From Candidatus Regiella insecticola LSR1 (GTDB lineage: Bacteria; Pseudomonadota; Gammaproteobacteria; Enterobacterales; Enterobacteriaceae), in NCBI RefSeq assembly GCF_000143625.1, contig NZ_GL379589.1, forward strand, positions 550,373 through 614,372: 64,000 nucleotides of DNA. The letters are read 5' to 3'. Below the pieces are notes generated by a model that saw only the letters and a list, made by a program, of their open reading frames with translations, ran no database searches and was not told the origin of the DNA. Positions 22,365 through 30,838 of this stretch are shown here, in pieces (the first letter of the stretch is position 1; each line of letters begins with the position of its first letter). Made by a program: the position numbers and the translations under genes.

Positions 22365-23512
22365 CAGGGCGGGATTCCACTTTGCTGATATTTTATCCAA
22401 AAATAAGTTGACTGCGAAAATCGGCTGACCAGGCGGCTTTTCTACGTTTACTGGCAATGCTGTCTTGTTTGCCTTTATGTTGTTTAATCAGGCTCAAGGC
22501 AACACGATTGAAAAGCGCCATATGGGCGGCGCCCTCCGGCGCCTTTATCGAGAGTTCATCTTCTTTAAACACCACATCCAGAACCCAGTGAAGTTGATTT
22601 TCTATCCCCCAATGTTGCCGAATCGCCAATGCCGCTTGTTCTGCATTTAAAGGGAGTGAACTGACATACCAACGCGAACGACAGTGGGTTACCTCATTCT
22701 TTGTTCGCTCACTGGCTACCTCAATAAAGGTGCGAATGGAAGGCCATTTGGCTTTTAATTCCTCCGGTAATTCCGCATTGATTTGCATGACGGTGCGTTT
22801 CTCTACTCGCCCCTGTCCCTGATTAGTCTGCGTGTATTCATGCACTTTATCCGTGTAATAGGCGGTAGCAAATAGTGTCTTTTGGTTGGCTTTAAGCGGC
22901 ACGACAAAATCACCGTTGCGTTGCGTGATAAGTGATAACGTTGAGGTTTGGCAATGCAATGAATCGAGCGTCACAACCGCATTATCCAACGCTAATGCAT
23001 CGATGATTTGACGAGCGAGTTCGCCTTCTTTGCCCTTACTGTTTGCCGCTTTTTGATAGAGCGTAATACCGGCGTCAACATCATAGGCACTGACGGTATG
23101 TAAGGCGGTACAAATCTCTTCAGACCAGCTTCTGCGTAAGGTTTTACCGTCGAGTGCTATCAGCGTCCTACCCGTTCGCTCACGTCGTTCATTAATCCAT
23201 GATAGCAAGGTTTGAACCAGTAAATCCGTATCTAATGCATTGATAATGTTAGCAATGCAATGGCGGCGGGGGATGCCGTTTTGATAAGTGCCATACTTTG
23301 ATTGATTTCCATCCCGAGGCTCCACTTAACCACCGTGGCAAAAACTAAGAAAATCACATCGATCAATTGGTGCTTAATATTGATATCTTTACGTGGGTCA
23401 GGAATCAGGGCTAATTGCTTTAAAATGCTCATGGTTAGATATTCATTAGGACAAATACTCTTATGATCATTCTGCCTACATAGAGTTCAAATTAAAGTGG
23501 GATCCCGCCCTG
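22365..23512 (-). mobile_element. ISAs1-family insertion sequence
   Basis: Ends CAGGGCGGGATTCCAC and GTGGGATCCCGCCCTG, flanked by the perfect 10-bp direct repeat ACTGCAAAGG (22355-22364, 23513-23522). Length 1148 bp. End sequence and duplication length fit the ISAs1 family. The target is an ERIC-like repeat. Confidence 0.92.
22393..23432 (-). pseudogene. ISAs1-family transposase, broken near its N-terminus
   Basis: The large frame (22393 to about 23300) contains LIALDGKTLRRS, VVTLDSLHCQ, DFVVPLKANQ and RQHWGIENQLHWVLDVVFKED, the DDE-type core of the DUF4338/ISAs1 group. The start (MSILKQLALIPDPRKDINIKH, from 23432) is in another frame that overlaps it, and the linking region (FATVVKWSLGMEINQSKYGTYQ) is shorter than usual. 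A frameshift with a small deletion near 23300 has probably inactivated it. Confidence 0.8.
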
Positions 23513-23541
23513 ACTGCAAAGGCGAAGGGTTATACCCTACT

Positions 23542-23887
23542 ATCATGATAAAGGCAAGACTTCAGGGCTTAACACATCGACAAAGCGCTCTTCATCTTGC
23601 TCGCTAACGCGACGATCACCGCCGCTCCAACTCAACTGCGACAGCAAACAAACTCATGAAAACTGGTTTTTGTACTGAGATGAGTCTAGTCCTTATTTGG
23701 CATCAAATAAAAAGACTAGCAGAAGGAGAGCAAATTACATTCACTATGCGTAAAATCAGCGATCACTGTTGGGTGGAAATGAAAACAAAGGATAATATTG
23801 ACGTACAATGGCACAAATAACAGGTCGAAATTAATGGGTAACTTATTGATAAATAATGACTGAAAAGTTGTGTTTTGTTGCCTATTT
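23542..23887. repeat. duplicated non-coding segment, longer copy
   Basis: Matches 38889-39155, with an internal stretch of roughly 80-100 bases present only here. Shared landmarks: ATCATGATAAAGGCAAGACT at the start, ACTGGTTTTTGTACTGAG in the middle, AACTTATTGATAAATAATG near the end. A 54-codon frame starts at 23656 in this copy but is disrupted in the other, so coding potential is doubtful. Neither copy has transposon-like ends. Confidence 0.7.
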
Positions 23888-23915
23888 TTATAGTGTAAAA
23901 TCTAGGTGAGGACAA

Positions 23916-24188
23916 TTACTCGCTCTGAATTTTCGATAACATAGCTCCCCGTAGAATACAGTTCATACGTGACTGATAGCCGTCCCCTTGTGATTTGAGC
24001 CATTCTACGACGTCTGCATCTATACGCACGGTAAGTTGTTTTTTCAGTGGGCGGTAGAATTTCCCCCTTACAGCACCTTGCCATTCTTCCTTGCTCGTTG
24101 CCGGAATATCTGAAAAATCTATTTTGTTTTCTGGCTTCGCCGCCAAAAGGGCGAGTTCTTTTCGAATAGATTCAGGAATTTTGTTCAT
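23916..24188 (-). CDS. brnA: BrnA-type antitoxin
   Basis: Antitoxin and DNA-binding repressor of a type II BrnT/BrnA module. The start is taken as MNKIPESIRKEL at 24188, overlapping the toxin stop by 17 bp; longer upstream frames would only shadow the toxin gene. About 90 residues. The C-terminal half (KKQLTVRIDADVVEWLKSQGDGYQSRMNCILRGAM) is a ribbon-helix-helix domain. KIDFSDIPATSKEEW is the expected toxin-binding region. Confidence 0.87.
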   Translation of the reverse strand: MNKIPESIRKELALLAAKPENKIDFSDIPATSKEEWQGAVRGKFYRPLKKQLTVRIDADVVEWLKSQGDGYQSRMNCILRGAMLSKIQSE

Positions 24189-24453
24189 ACACCTTCCTCT
24201 CAGTTTTACTTGCTCGTCGTGCTGAAATAATACGGATATGTTCTTCTCCGTCATCATTCCAGGTATGTGCGACTAATAAAAGTGCAATATTGTCGATCAT
24301 GCCGATAGTTTGCCATCTTAATTCGCCCCCTTCAGTGCGATCTTGACGTGTTATGTGCCAAGGATCGTCAAATACTAACTTGGCGGCTGTGAAGCTAATA
24401 CCATGTTTGCACTGATTATTTTTGTCCTTTGTTGTATCCCATGAAAATTTCAA
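24172..24453 (-). CDS. brnT: BrnT-type ribonuclease toxin
   Basis: DUF497/BrnT family, RelE-like fold. It is 93 residues with the diagnostic FSWDTTKDKNNQCKHGISF N-terminus, VFDDPWH, and the C-terminal HIRIISARRASKTERKVYE, holding the basic residues expected for RNase activity. Toxin-first order with an overlapping antitoxin is typical. Both genes look intact. Confidence 0.9.
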   Translation of the reverse strand: MKFSWDTTKDKNNQCKHGISFTAAKLVFDDPWHITRQDRTEGGELRWQTIGMIDNIALLLVAHTWNDDGEEHIRIISARRASKTERKVYEQNS

Positions 24454-24472
24454 TTTGTCGCACCTAAACTGT

Positions 24473-24490
24473 AATTACATAATTGTAATT
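24473..24490. promoter_or_regulatory. candidate BrnA operator upstream of brnT
   Basis: A perfect inverted repeat AATTAC-6-GTAATT, 20-37 bases upstream of the brnT start, where an autoregulated operator is expected. No other gene was recognised between 24491 and 24735. Confidence 0.45.
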
Positions 24491-24734
24491 TAAACAACTT
24501 AAAGATAAAAGTGAATTCTGAGTGAACAAGGGGACTAAACGAGAAAAATGTGAGGATTTTAGATGTTAACCAAGTAATACTGGAAATTAGTATGGATGGT
24601 GATGTGGCATGTTCGAGGGGAATAACATTACGTACCATACCTTTTTGAGGGAGACTGATAGTTGTTGATATTTTTTGATGTTTCGTTACGTAATAAATAC
24701 GATCATTTTATTATAAATCAATATGTTAAAATTT

Positions 24735-24820
24735 ATTCTACTATAATTTTTGCCTCGGGCATGTCGCCAATAGCTATTCAGGGTGGGCGGGTAAGGCAGC
24801 ACGAGTCGGTATGGGTTCAT
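24735..24820 (-). pseudogene. rusA: RusA-like Holliday junction resolvase, N-terminal fragment
   Basis: From an ATG at 24820 the frame reads MNPYRLVLPYPPTLNSYWRH, the typical start of phage RusA endonucleases. The catalytic region is missing, with unrelated sequence after about 27 residues. Sits right after the dnaC-like gene, as in lambdoid prophages. Confidence 0.65.
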
Positions 24821-24854
24821 GTTTGCTCTGTCCTTGCGGTTGCCGGTTGATGGC

Positions 24855-25722
24855 TTATGCTGCACGGGTGCGATAGCTCTCCCAGGTAAACGCCAAGGTG
24901 CAGCAGCCGCCTTCGTGCATGCGATCGAGCACCCGTTCTCCAAGGTAGGCCGACAAGGCTTCCCTAGGTAAATTGCTTAGCAGCAACGTCGGTTTCATGT
25001 TTTCATAGCGGGTGTTGATGATGTCAAATAAAATCAGTTTTTCTGTCTCACTGCCAAATTGCACGCCGATTTCATCGATAATCAACAGATCGATACCGGT
25101 CACCCGTTTCATCACCTGGGATTCTGTTTTTGTCGCCTCTTTCGCCCAGGTATTCTTGACCTCGCGGGTCAGACGTAAGGCGGAGGTCAATAACACCGAA
25201 GCCTGATGCACGCTGATGATGTGTTTGGCAATCGCCACCGCCAGATGATTTTTGCCGGTGCCGGGTTTACCACACATCACCAAACCGCCGCCCTGAGCCA
25301 GCCGCTCCGGCCATTGCCGGGCATAGCCCTGACACACCTGGTGACAACGTTGTGAGGCGGTGTTAACGGGCTGATACGAGTCAAAACTAGCACTGGCAAA
25401 GCGAGCCGGGATACCCGTCTGGCTCAGCAAATTTTTAAAACTGTGCCTGATTTTGCTGTCGTTCTGAGGCGATACGCTTTGCCAACGCCGCAATTTTGGC
25501 ACGTAAGCAAGCAGGGCATTCTGTTTCCTGCTGGACGTGGGGTAGCACCTGCAAGGTTCTACGCCGTTGTTCAAATAGGCCATGTTGCAAGCAATGCCCC
25601 TCGCTCACCTCCACCTGTGTCCCCACGATGTCTTTCAGGGGCGCCAAGGCATTTTTTAACCGCTCTTCCAGATGACGCAACGCTTGCTGCGCGTCATTAG
25701 CATTTTTTTCGATGATATTCAT
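24855..25722 (-). pseudogene. phage DnaC-like helicase loader, frameshifted
   Basis: AAA+ ATPase that loads DnaB at a phage origin. The N-terminal frame (25435-25722) ends in CPACLRAKIAALAKRIASE…, the zinc-finger-like start of phage DnaC proteins. The C-terminal frame (24855-25583) continues KNLLSQTGIPARF and holds Walker A (GKPGTGKNH) and Walker B (LLIIDEIG). The two join at TTTTAAAAA near 25440, one base out of frame. Probably a pseudogene; slippage at the run cannot be excluded. Confidence 0.75.
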
Positions 25723-25726
25723 CGTG

Positions 25727-26595
25727 TTACCCTTTCATCCACGCCGGCAACACCGTGGTGCCATAGTCTTGACTGGCGAAATTGTCTCCGGAAACCGACT
25801 TGAATTTTTGACGGGCGTAACCCACCCCCATGGCTTGCTTGTTTTGGTAATTGAGCTTGGCACTGGCGGTGCTGAACCAACTTTTTGGCCTGTCGTGACT
25901 AAATTCCAAATCCAAGCGTGTTAGCTCTGCGGTTAACGCGAGATGCGGAAAAAGGGCTTGCCAGCGGGCAAAATCCTGTGGGTTCAAGCGAATAACACTG
26001 CCCTCAAAGGCGTAGCGGCTCGACAGGGGAGTACTGGCCGTCTGAGGGTCAGCAGGAGCACGGTTGGGTTGAGCAGAAAATCTTTCCCCGTTGGGGATGA
26101 GACCTTTTGGCTTGCTAGACCCACTTCCTCTCTCGATTGAATGAATTTTGCTCGCCGTTTGGGTGTTAGGTTCTATGACTGGTTCAAAAGAGTGACTGAT
26201 TCTGGTGCCAGCAGGCGGCATAGGGGTGCCAGCAGAGGTGGCATAGGGCTGTCACTCTGCGGCATAGCTATTATGCTATCTGCTGGCACAGGGGCTGTGC
26301 TTTTTGGCGGCATAGGGGGTGCATTAAGATGCAGGTAATACAGGTTAGAGGTGTTGCCTTTGCCATTGTTAATGCCCAGGCGATTTTCTTTACGCAGCAG
26401 TCGCTGCTGTATCAGGGTATCGATATGCTCTCTGACGGCACTTTTGCTGCATTCACAGTAATCAGCAATGTGTTGATAGGAAGGCCAGCATTCGCCTTGA
26501 TCGTTAGCATTATCAGCCAATTTGAGTAAAATCAGTTTTCTCAAGGGATTTCCTACTTTGATACTCATGGCTTCTGTCATTAATTTCATACTCAT
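25727..26595 (-). pseudogene. phage O-like replication protein, frameshifted
   Basis: The first frame (26173-26595) has an N-terminal winged-helix domain (NPLRKLILLKLADNANDQG … SYQHIADYCECSKSAVREHI), as in lambdoid replication initiators, followed by a Pro-rich linker. The second frame (25727-26221) carries the C-terminal region (RLNPQDFARWQALFPHL … YARQKF, ending PAWMKG). The overlap in the MPP-rich linker around 26200 implies a frameshift. Next to the dnaC-like gene, it completes a phage replication pair. Confidence 0.7.
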
Positions 26596-26605
26596 TGCGT
26601 GCTCC

Positions 26606-26740
26606 TTAAGCTGCCTTTTCCCTGGTTTTCAACACACCTGCGTCAATGGCTCTTTTCATATTGTCGTGAAGTGACTCCACCCACTTGGCGATGTCTCGAC
26701 TTCCTATGCTGGGGTTTACGGCGTTGGATAATGCATTCAT
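26606..26740 (-). CDS. small phage protein, Rha/antirepressor N-terminal-like
   Basis: 44 residues. MNALSNAVNPSIGSRDIAKW followed by VESLHDNMKRAID resembles the N-terminal DNA-binding part of phage Rha/antirepressor proteins (SR-IA … HDNVKR-I pattern). It ends soon after, so either a truncated remnant or a stand-alone small gene. Lies between the CII-like and O-like genes. Confidence 0.45.
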   Translation of the reverse strand: MNALSNAVNPSIGSRDIAKWVESLHDNMKRAIDAGVLKTREKAA

Positions 26741-26794
26741 AATCACTCCGTGTGTTTGTGTAGGGTTACTGTTCTGTCGCAGTAACGGTTTTTT

Positions 26795-27238
26795 TTATTT
26801 ACCGTAAACTTGCAGCGTGGCACGGATTTCGCCATCTCGTGTCGCGATGTGTTTCCGGTGCGCCTCTAGAATTTTCTGTTGTGCTTGCTCATTGATTGAA
26901 CCGTGGTTTCTGATCGCCTCCAGAATTAACTGATCGACCGCACTGCGTTTCACTGCGGTGTTCAGGCACATATGATGCAATTCCACCGTATCTACCTCCG
27001 CCGACGGCGTCGGTACTACTATGGCATCCGAACGGGTAGCGAAATACTCAGCCACTAAACTGGAGCCACTCAGCGTTTGCAGTGCGACCAGTTCATCAAT
27101 GCTAAAAAATCGACTCCCTTTATTTTCATACAAGTGATTGTTAAATTTCGATTCGGATATGCCTAAATAAGCCGCCGCGACCGCCCTGCCTCCGGTCACT
27201 CGTTCACACAGCCGGTTAATTAATGCACGTTTATCCAT
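26795..27238 (-). CDS. phage CII/YmfL-family transcriptional regulator
   Basis: 147 residues resembling YmfL of the e14 prophage and related CII-like regulators: AAAYLGISESKFNNHLYENKGSR has helix-turn-helix character, followed by FFSIDELVALQTLSG. The C-terminal half (AVDQLILEAIRNHGSINEQAQQ) is helical. It is the first gene of the decayed replication module, in the usual order regulator-O-DnaC-RusA. Confidence 0.72.
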   Translation of the reverse strand: MDKRALINRLCERVTGGRAVAAAYLGISESKFNNHLYENKGSRFFSIDELVALQTLSGSSLVAEYFATRSDAIVVPTPSAEVDTVELHHMCLNTAVKRSAVDQLILEAIRNHGSINEQAQQKILEAHRKHIATRDGEIRATLQVYGK

Positions 27239-27291
27239 AATTTGCTGTGTTCCTTTTGGGTTAACTATTCTTTTTTATTATGAGAAAGTAG

Positions 27292-27371
27292 TGCATATTA
27301 TCATCAAGAAGATCACTCAATAACATGAAGGAGATCGCTCAATAACATTCAAGGCGATCACTGAATAACAT
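27292..27371 (+). mobile_element. IS21-like end remnant with three tandem subterminal repeats
   Basis: Starts TGCATATTATCATCAAGAAG and holds three copies of a roughly 23-bp motif (GATCACTCAATAACATGAAG, GATCGCTCAATAACATTCAAG, GATCACTGAATAACATT). It matches the right end of the element at 557-2699 and its left-end bases. IS5 copy D cuts it. Confidence 0.65.
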
Positions 27372-27373
27372 TA

Positions 27374-28282
27374 GACCTCTTCGGAAACTAGCATTCATGA
27401 GGAATTTTGGTAAAACACTCCTGAACAAGGAGCCGCCATGAAATATGAAGTAATAAAAGTACTGGAAGAGGAAAAATTTCGTCGCTTAACGGGTGTTAAA
27501 CGCAGTACATTTGAAAAGATGATAAAGATATTGAATGAAGCAGATAAGAGTAAGCAAGGGAAAGGAGGTCGGAAACCCAAGCGGGGTTTAGAAGAGCGCT
27601 TATTAATGGCACTGGAGTATATACGAGAATATCGCACTTATTTTCATGTCAGCCAAAGCTATGGCGTGAGTGAGAGCACATGCTATGAAACGATTAAATG
27701 GATAGAGAATACGCTAATAAAGCATCCTGATTTTGCCCTACCTGGACGCAAAGCTGTATTAAAAAGGGATAGGGAGTATGAGCTGGTTCTTATTGATGCC
27801 ACAGAAACGCCGATTGAACGTCCCCAAAAAAACAAAAGCCGTTTTACTCAGGAAAAAAGAAACGACACACCTTAAAAACACAAGTGCTCGTTGATAAAAA
27901 AAGTAAAGCAGTCATCTGTACAAGCTTTACGAATGGGAGGCGCCATGATTTTAGGTTGTTTAAGGAGTCTGGTGTGCGAATACATCCTGACATCAAAACA
28001 GTTACCGATACAGGTTACCAAGGGCTTGGCAAGATTCATTCAAACTCGGCGTTGCCTAAGAAAAAGACAAAGAAAAATCCCTTAACAAAAGAAGATAAAC
28101 GCAACAATCGTGCGTTATCAAGCCAGCGTGTATTAAACGAACATGTCATTGGTATGATTAAAAGATTTAAAATTGTATCAGACCGTTATCGAAACAGGCG
28201 AAAACGTTTTGGATTAAGATTTAATCTGATTGCTGCAATTTATAATATGGAAATTAGATAAATGATAGTTTCCGAAGAGGTC
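27374..28282 (+). mobile_element. IS5-family element, copy D, complete
   Basis: 909 bp, flanked by TA, with the CATTCATGAGGAA left-end variant shared with copy C. Lies between the IS21 end remnant and nadD. Confidence 0.92.
27438..28261 (+). CDS. IS5-family transposase (frames 27438-27875 and 27884-28261)
   Basis: Two-frame structure and protein sequence identical to the copy at 9814. Confidence 0.87.
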
Positions 28283-28331
28283 TATTGTTGTTAATAGACT
28301 TTTGCGATCCGTTATGGGTTTCAAGTGATCA

Positions 28332-29117
28332 TTAACGATATAACCCCTTTAACTCAATATATTGCTGAACTGCAGGCGGTAACAGATTATCGCAGCGTTG
28401 TCCTTGATGATAACGGTGACGAATATCGGTAGCGGAAATATCTAATAATGGTGTATTGGCCAAATAAATATAACCTTTTGGCTGATGACAGAGTTTTTTA
28501 ACGTCTTTTATTTGATATTTATCTAACCACTGTTGCAGTTCAGGAATCGGTTTTTCATTAACATGATGGGGGCGAGCACAAACCAACAAATGGCAAAAAT
28601 CCAGTAGTGATAACCAACGCTGCCACGTAGGCAAAGACAGTAATGAATCCTCACCAATAATAAACGCTAATGGCATTTTATTCCCCTTTTCCAGGCGCAC
28701 CCTCTCAAGAGTATCAACAGTGTAAGAAAGACCATCATGCATAAGCTCTCGTCTATCCACACTAAATAATGGATTATCCGCCACGGCTAATTCAACCATT
28801 TTTAAACGTTGTTGGGGACTGGCTTCCGGTTGCCTACGATGGGGAGGAACATGGTTAGGCATTAGCATCACATGTTGTAACCCTATCTGACGCGCTAATG
28901 ACTCTATTGGCCGTAAATGACCGTAATGAATGGGATCGAAGGTACCGCCTAGTAAAGCATGTAGCTTATACCCTTCGCCTTTCAAGTTACGGCGGCGTTG
29001 GCAGCTCGCACTCACCCTGTCATGTACTACTGTACACTTCAGGGATTCGCTTGATTGCCGCCTTGCCGTAACTCGAAATTCATTGGGTATATTTATATCA
29101 ATATGTTTGCTAGACAT
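28332..29117 (-). CDS. nadD: NadD nicotinate-mononucleotide adenylyltransferase with an ERIC-encoded insert
   Basis: Makes nicotinic acid adenine dinucleotide from NaMN and ATP in NAD synthesis. The catalytic [12 protein letters not shown] motif and the C-terminal ISATDIRHR motif are intact. The frame is 261 residues against about 215 usually. The extra length is a 41-codon ERIC-like repeat after MSSKHIDI, fully open and in-frame. Without it the N-terminus would read [20 protein letters not shown], a normal length. The ATG overlaps the holA stop by 8 bp, the expected coupling. The next in-frame ATG lies well inside the enzyme, so the insert is probably translated unless a non-ATG start in the repeat is used. 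Confidence 0.93.
   Translation of the reverse strand: MSSKHIDINIPNEFRVTARRQSSESLKCTVVHDRVSASCQRRRNLKGEGYKLHALLGGTFDPIHYGHLRPIESLARQIGLQHVMLMPNHVPPHRRQPEASPQQRLKMVELAVADNPLFSVDRRELMHDGLSYTVDTLERVRLEKGNKMPLAFIIGEDSLLSLPTWQRWLSLLDFCHLLVCARPHHVNEKPIPELQQWLDKYQIKDVKKLCHQPKGYIYLANTPLLDISATDIRHRYHQGQRCDNLLPPAVQQYIELKGLYR
28967..29091 (-). repeat. ERIC-like palindrome, copy 7, in-frame in nadD
   Basis: 121 bp from TACCC to GGGTA plus a 2-bp TA duplication, giving 123 bp. Classical-type core (AAGCGAATCCCTGAAG). Translated in nadD from [13 protein letters not shown] to [10 protein letters not shown] without a stop. Confidence 0.92.
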
Positions 29118-30141
29118 TTAAAAAACTCTCAGCTAACACTTCACCGCACAGCAGCATGGATAGTGTTTCTAATCCAGGCCATATTGAATAACTGTGATCA
29201 TTTTTAAAATGGATTTCTATTTTTGTGAGCAAATGAATGGCTTGGTAAATTTGTTGTATCGAGAGACGTTGCAGTGCCTGAGTCAAGGCATTACGGCGAT
29301 TTTGCCAAACGTGATACTGCTCGAACAGCACAGTTAAACCCGTTTGTTTCATCTGGCGTTTGAGTGTTGTCAATAATAATAATTCACGTTGTAATATTCG
29401 CAACAGAATAACAGGGGTATCCTCTTCTTGTTGCAGTTTTTTCAATATATGCCAAGTTCGTTGACGTGATCCTGCCAATACCGCATCTAACCAATGATAA
29501 GGGGTGAAACACGCCGAATTATGCACAGCTTGTTCGACACGCGGCAAGGTGAGTTTACCATCAGGGTAGCATAACGACAGTGTTTGCAATGCTTGAGAAA
29601 GTGCTAACAAATTACCTTCATAACAATCACACAGTAACAAAATTGCCGCCTCATCCACCTCCAGTTTCATTTTTTTGGCACGAGTATTCATCCAACGCGG
29701 AAGCTGGGTGTGATCCGGTGTTTGACAGTTAACTAATACCGCATTTTGGCTTAATGCCTTATACCACTGACTATTTTCTTGAGTTTTGATCAATTTATTG
29801 ATACCCAGTATCAATAAAATATCAGGATGTAGCAAAGTCACTAACTTAATGAGCTGTTGACTCATCAAGGCGCTTAATCCTGTTTCCGGAAAAGTCAGCG
29901 ATAATATCTGACGGCTAGCAAAAAGACTTAAGGACTGACAAATACTAAAAATCGCCTCCCAATCAGTATGTGCATCTAATGTAATATTAAAATATTCACT
30001 GAAATTATGTTGCTGAGCAGCATGATGGAGACTTTCTTGGCTCTCCTGTCGCAATAACGGATCGTTACCACAGAATAAATAGCAACCGTGCAACCCTGCA
30101 TTCAATTGCCTGGCAAGCTGCTGCGGATAGATGCGGATCAT
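29110..30141 (-). CDS. holA: DNA polymerase III delta subunit HolA
   Basis: Clamp-loader subunit that opens the beta clamp. It is 343 residues, as in E. coli (343). The N-terminal [13 protein letters not shown]…[10 protein letters not shown] and the beta-interacting region around [11 protein letters not shown] are recognisable. Its start overlaps the lptE stop (4 bp) and its stop overlaps nadD, so leuS-lptE-holA-nadD is one tightly coupled operon. Confidence 0.95.
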   Translation of the reverse strand: MIRIYPQQLARQLNAGLHGCYLFCGNDPLLRQESQESLHHAAQQHNFSEYFNITLDAHTDWEAIFSICQSLSLFASRQILSLTFPETGLSALMSQQLIKLVTLLHPDILLILGINKLIKTQENSQWYKALSQNAVLVNCQTPDHTQLPRWMNTRAKKMKLEVDEAAILLLCDCYEGNLLALSQALQTLSLCYPDGKLTLPRVEQAVHNSACFTPYHWLDAVLAGSRQRTWHILKKLQQEEDTPVILLRILQRELLLLTTLKRQMKQTGLTVLFEQYHVWQNRRNALTQALQRLSIQQIYQAIHLLTKIEIHFKNDHSYSIWPGLETLSMLLCGEVLAESFLNV

Positions 30142-30830
30142 CGTTGATTAAGACGTTGCGTATACCCTTCGCCTTTGAAGCCGCCGCGTTGTTGGCTGCG
30201 GGGATTCGCCTCATCAGGTAGTCTATCTACGCTCATCGGTCTCACCCCCTGGTAGCCGAAGGCAACTTCAAGGGCTGTGGGTATATCATTAATAGCGAGT
30301 GGTTCATTTTTTTGATTCTCCTTACTGTCACTGTTTTCAACATCCACCGTCAATAGTTTTCTTATTAATTGTTCAGCAGCCTGATCGCGCATTTGTTGAT
30401 GAATAATTTCACTTTCAGCCTCTTTGGCTAACGCGGTTAATGGATTATCAAAGAAAGAGCGAAAAACCGTGACATCGAGCGGATAAATGCCCCGTCCTGG
30501 CATCAAAATTTGCGTCTGCACTTTTAACGCTAACTGATTTTCCGCACTGGTTCCGTTTTTAAAAATGGATACTGTGCTTTGACTGTCAGATGAACCTATA
30601 ATGCGTAACGTTGGCAGATCTTTACGTGTCGCGTCATCAACAATATTCACATTGTTAAGCCGCAATTGCTGACGGATAGATCTGGTTAATGAACCGTAAG
30701 GATCACTGCTTTCCAGTAGCATGTTTTGTAGTTTTGCGGGTACCTGCGTACTGCCCCGTAAATGAAAACCACAGCCAGTACTCAACAGTACAGCAAGTCC
30801 CAGCAGCAGTATGCCAATCATACGTCGCAC
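30138..30830 (-). CDS. lptE: LptE, LPS-assembly lipoprotein, with ERIC-encoded C-terminal insert
   Basis: Outer-membrane lipoprotein plug of LptD in lipopolysaccharide export. Signal peptide with lipobox LLSTGC (Cys20), then the LptE fold ([20 protein letters not shown] onward). It is 230 residues (E. coli 193). After LAINDI near residue 182 an ERIC-like repeat adds 41 codons, and the frame ends TQRLNQR, overlapping holA. The insert falls in the variable, probably disordered C-terminal tail, so function is likely kept. Confidence 0.93.
   Translation of the reverse strand: MRRMIGILLLGLAVLLSTGCGFHLRGSTQVPAKLQNMLLESSDPYGSLTRSIRQQLRLNNVNIVDDATRKDLPTLRIIGSSDSQSTVSIFKNGTSAENQLALKVQTQILMPGRGIYPLDVTVFRSFFDNPLTALAKEAESEIIHQQMRDQAAEQLIRKLLTVDVENSDSKENQKNEPLAINDIPTALEVAFGYQGVRPMSVDRLPDEANPRSQQRGGFKGEGYTQRLNQR
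30161..30285 (-). repeat. ERIC-like palindrome, copy 8, in-frame in lptE
   Basis: 121 bp plus TA duplication, with the GATGAGCGTAG core. Read in lptE as [13 protein letters not shown] … GGFKGEGY, the same orientation and phase as in nadD and the lafZ-like gene. Confidence 0.92.
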
Positions 30831-30838
30831 TATCCCTC

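Larger units (their letters stand above)
22248..23534. repeat. ERIC-like palindrome, copy 6, split by an ISAs1-family element
   Basis: The left part runs 22248-22364 (TATACCCATAGCCCTTCAAG … GACTGCAAAGG) and the right part resumes at 23513 and ends GGGTTATA. The IS at 22365-23512 interrupts it and duplicates 10 bases of it. Confidence 0.85.

Noticed and set aside
22265-22380. Separate gene after ygfZ
   Set aside because: All open frames there are translations of the ERIC-like repeat.
27292-27371. CRISPR array or plasmid iterons
   Set aside because: The three units are contiguous without spacers and match the subterminal repeats of the IS21-like element at 557-2699, so they are a transposon end.
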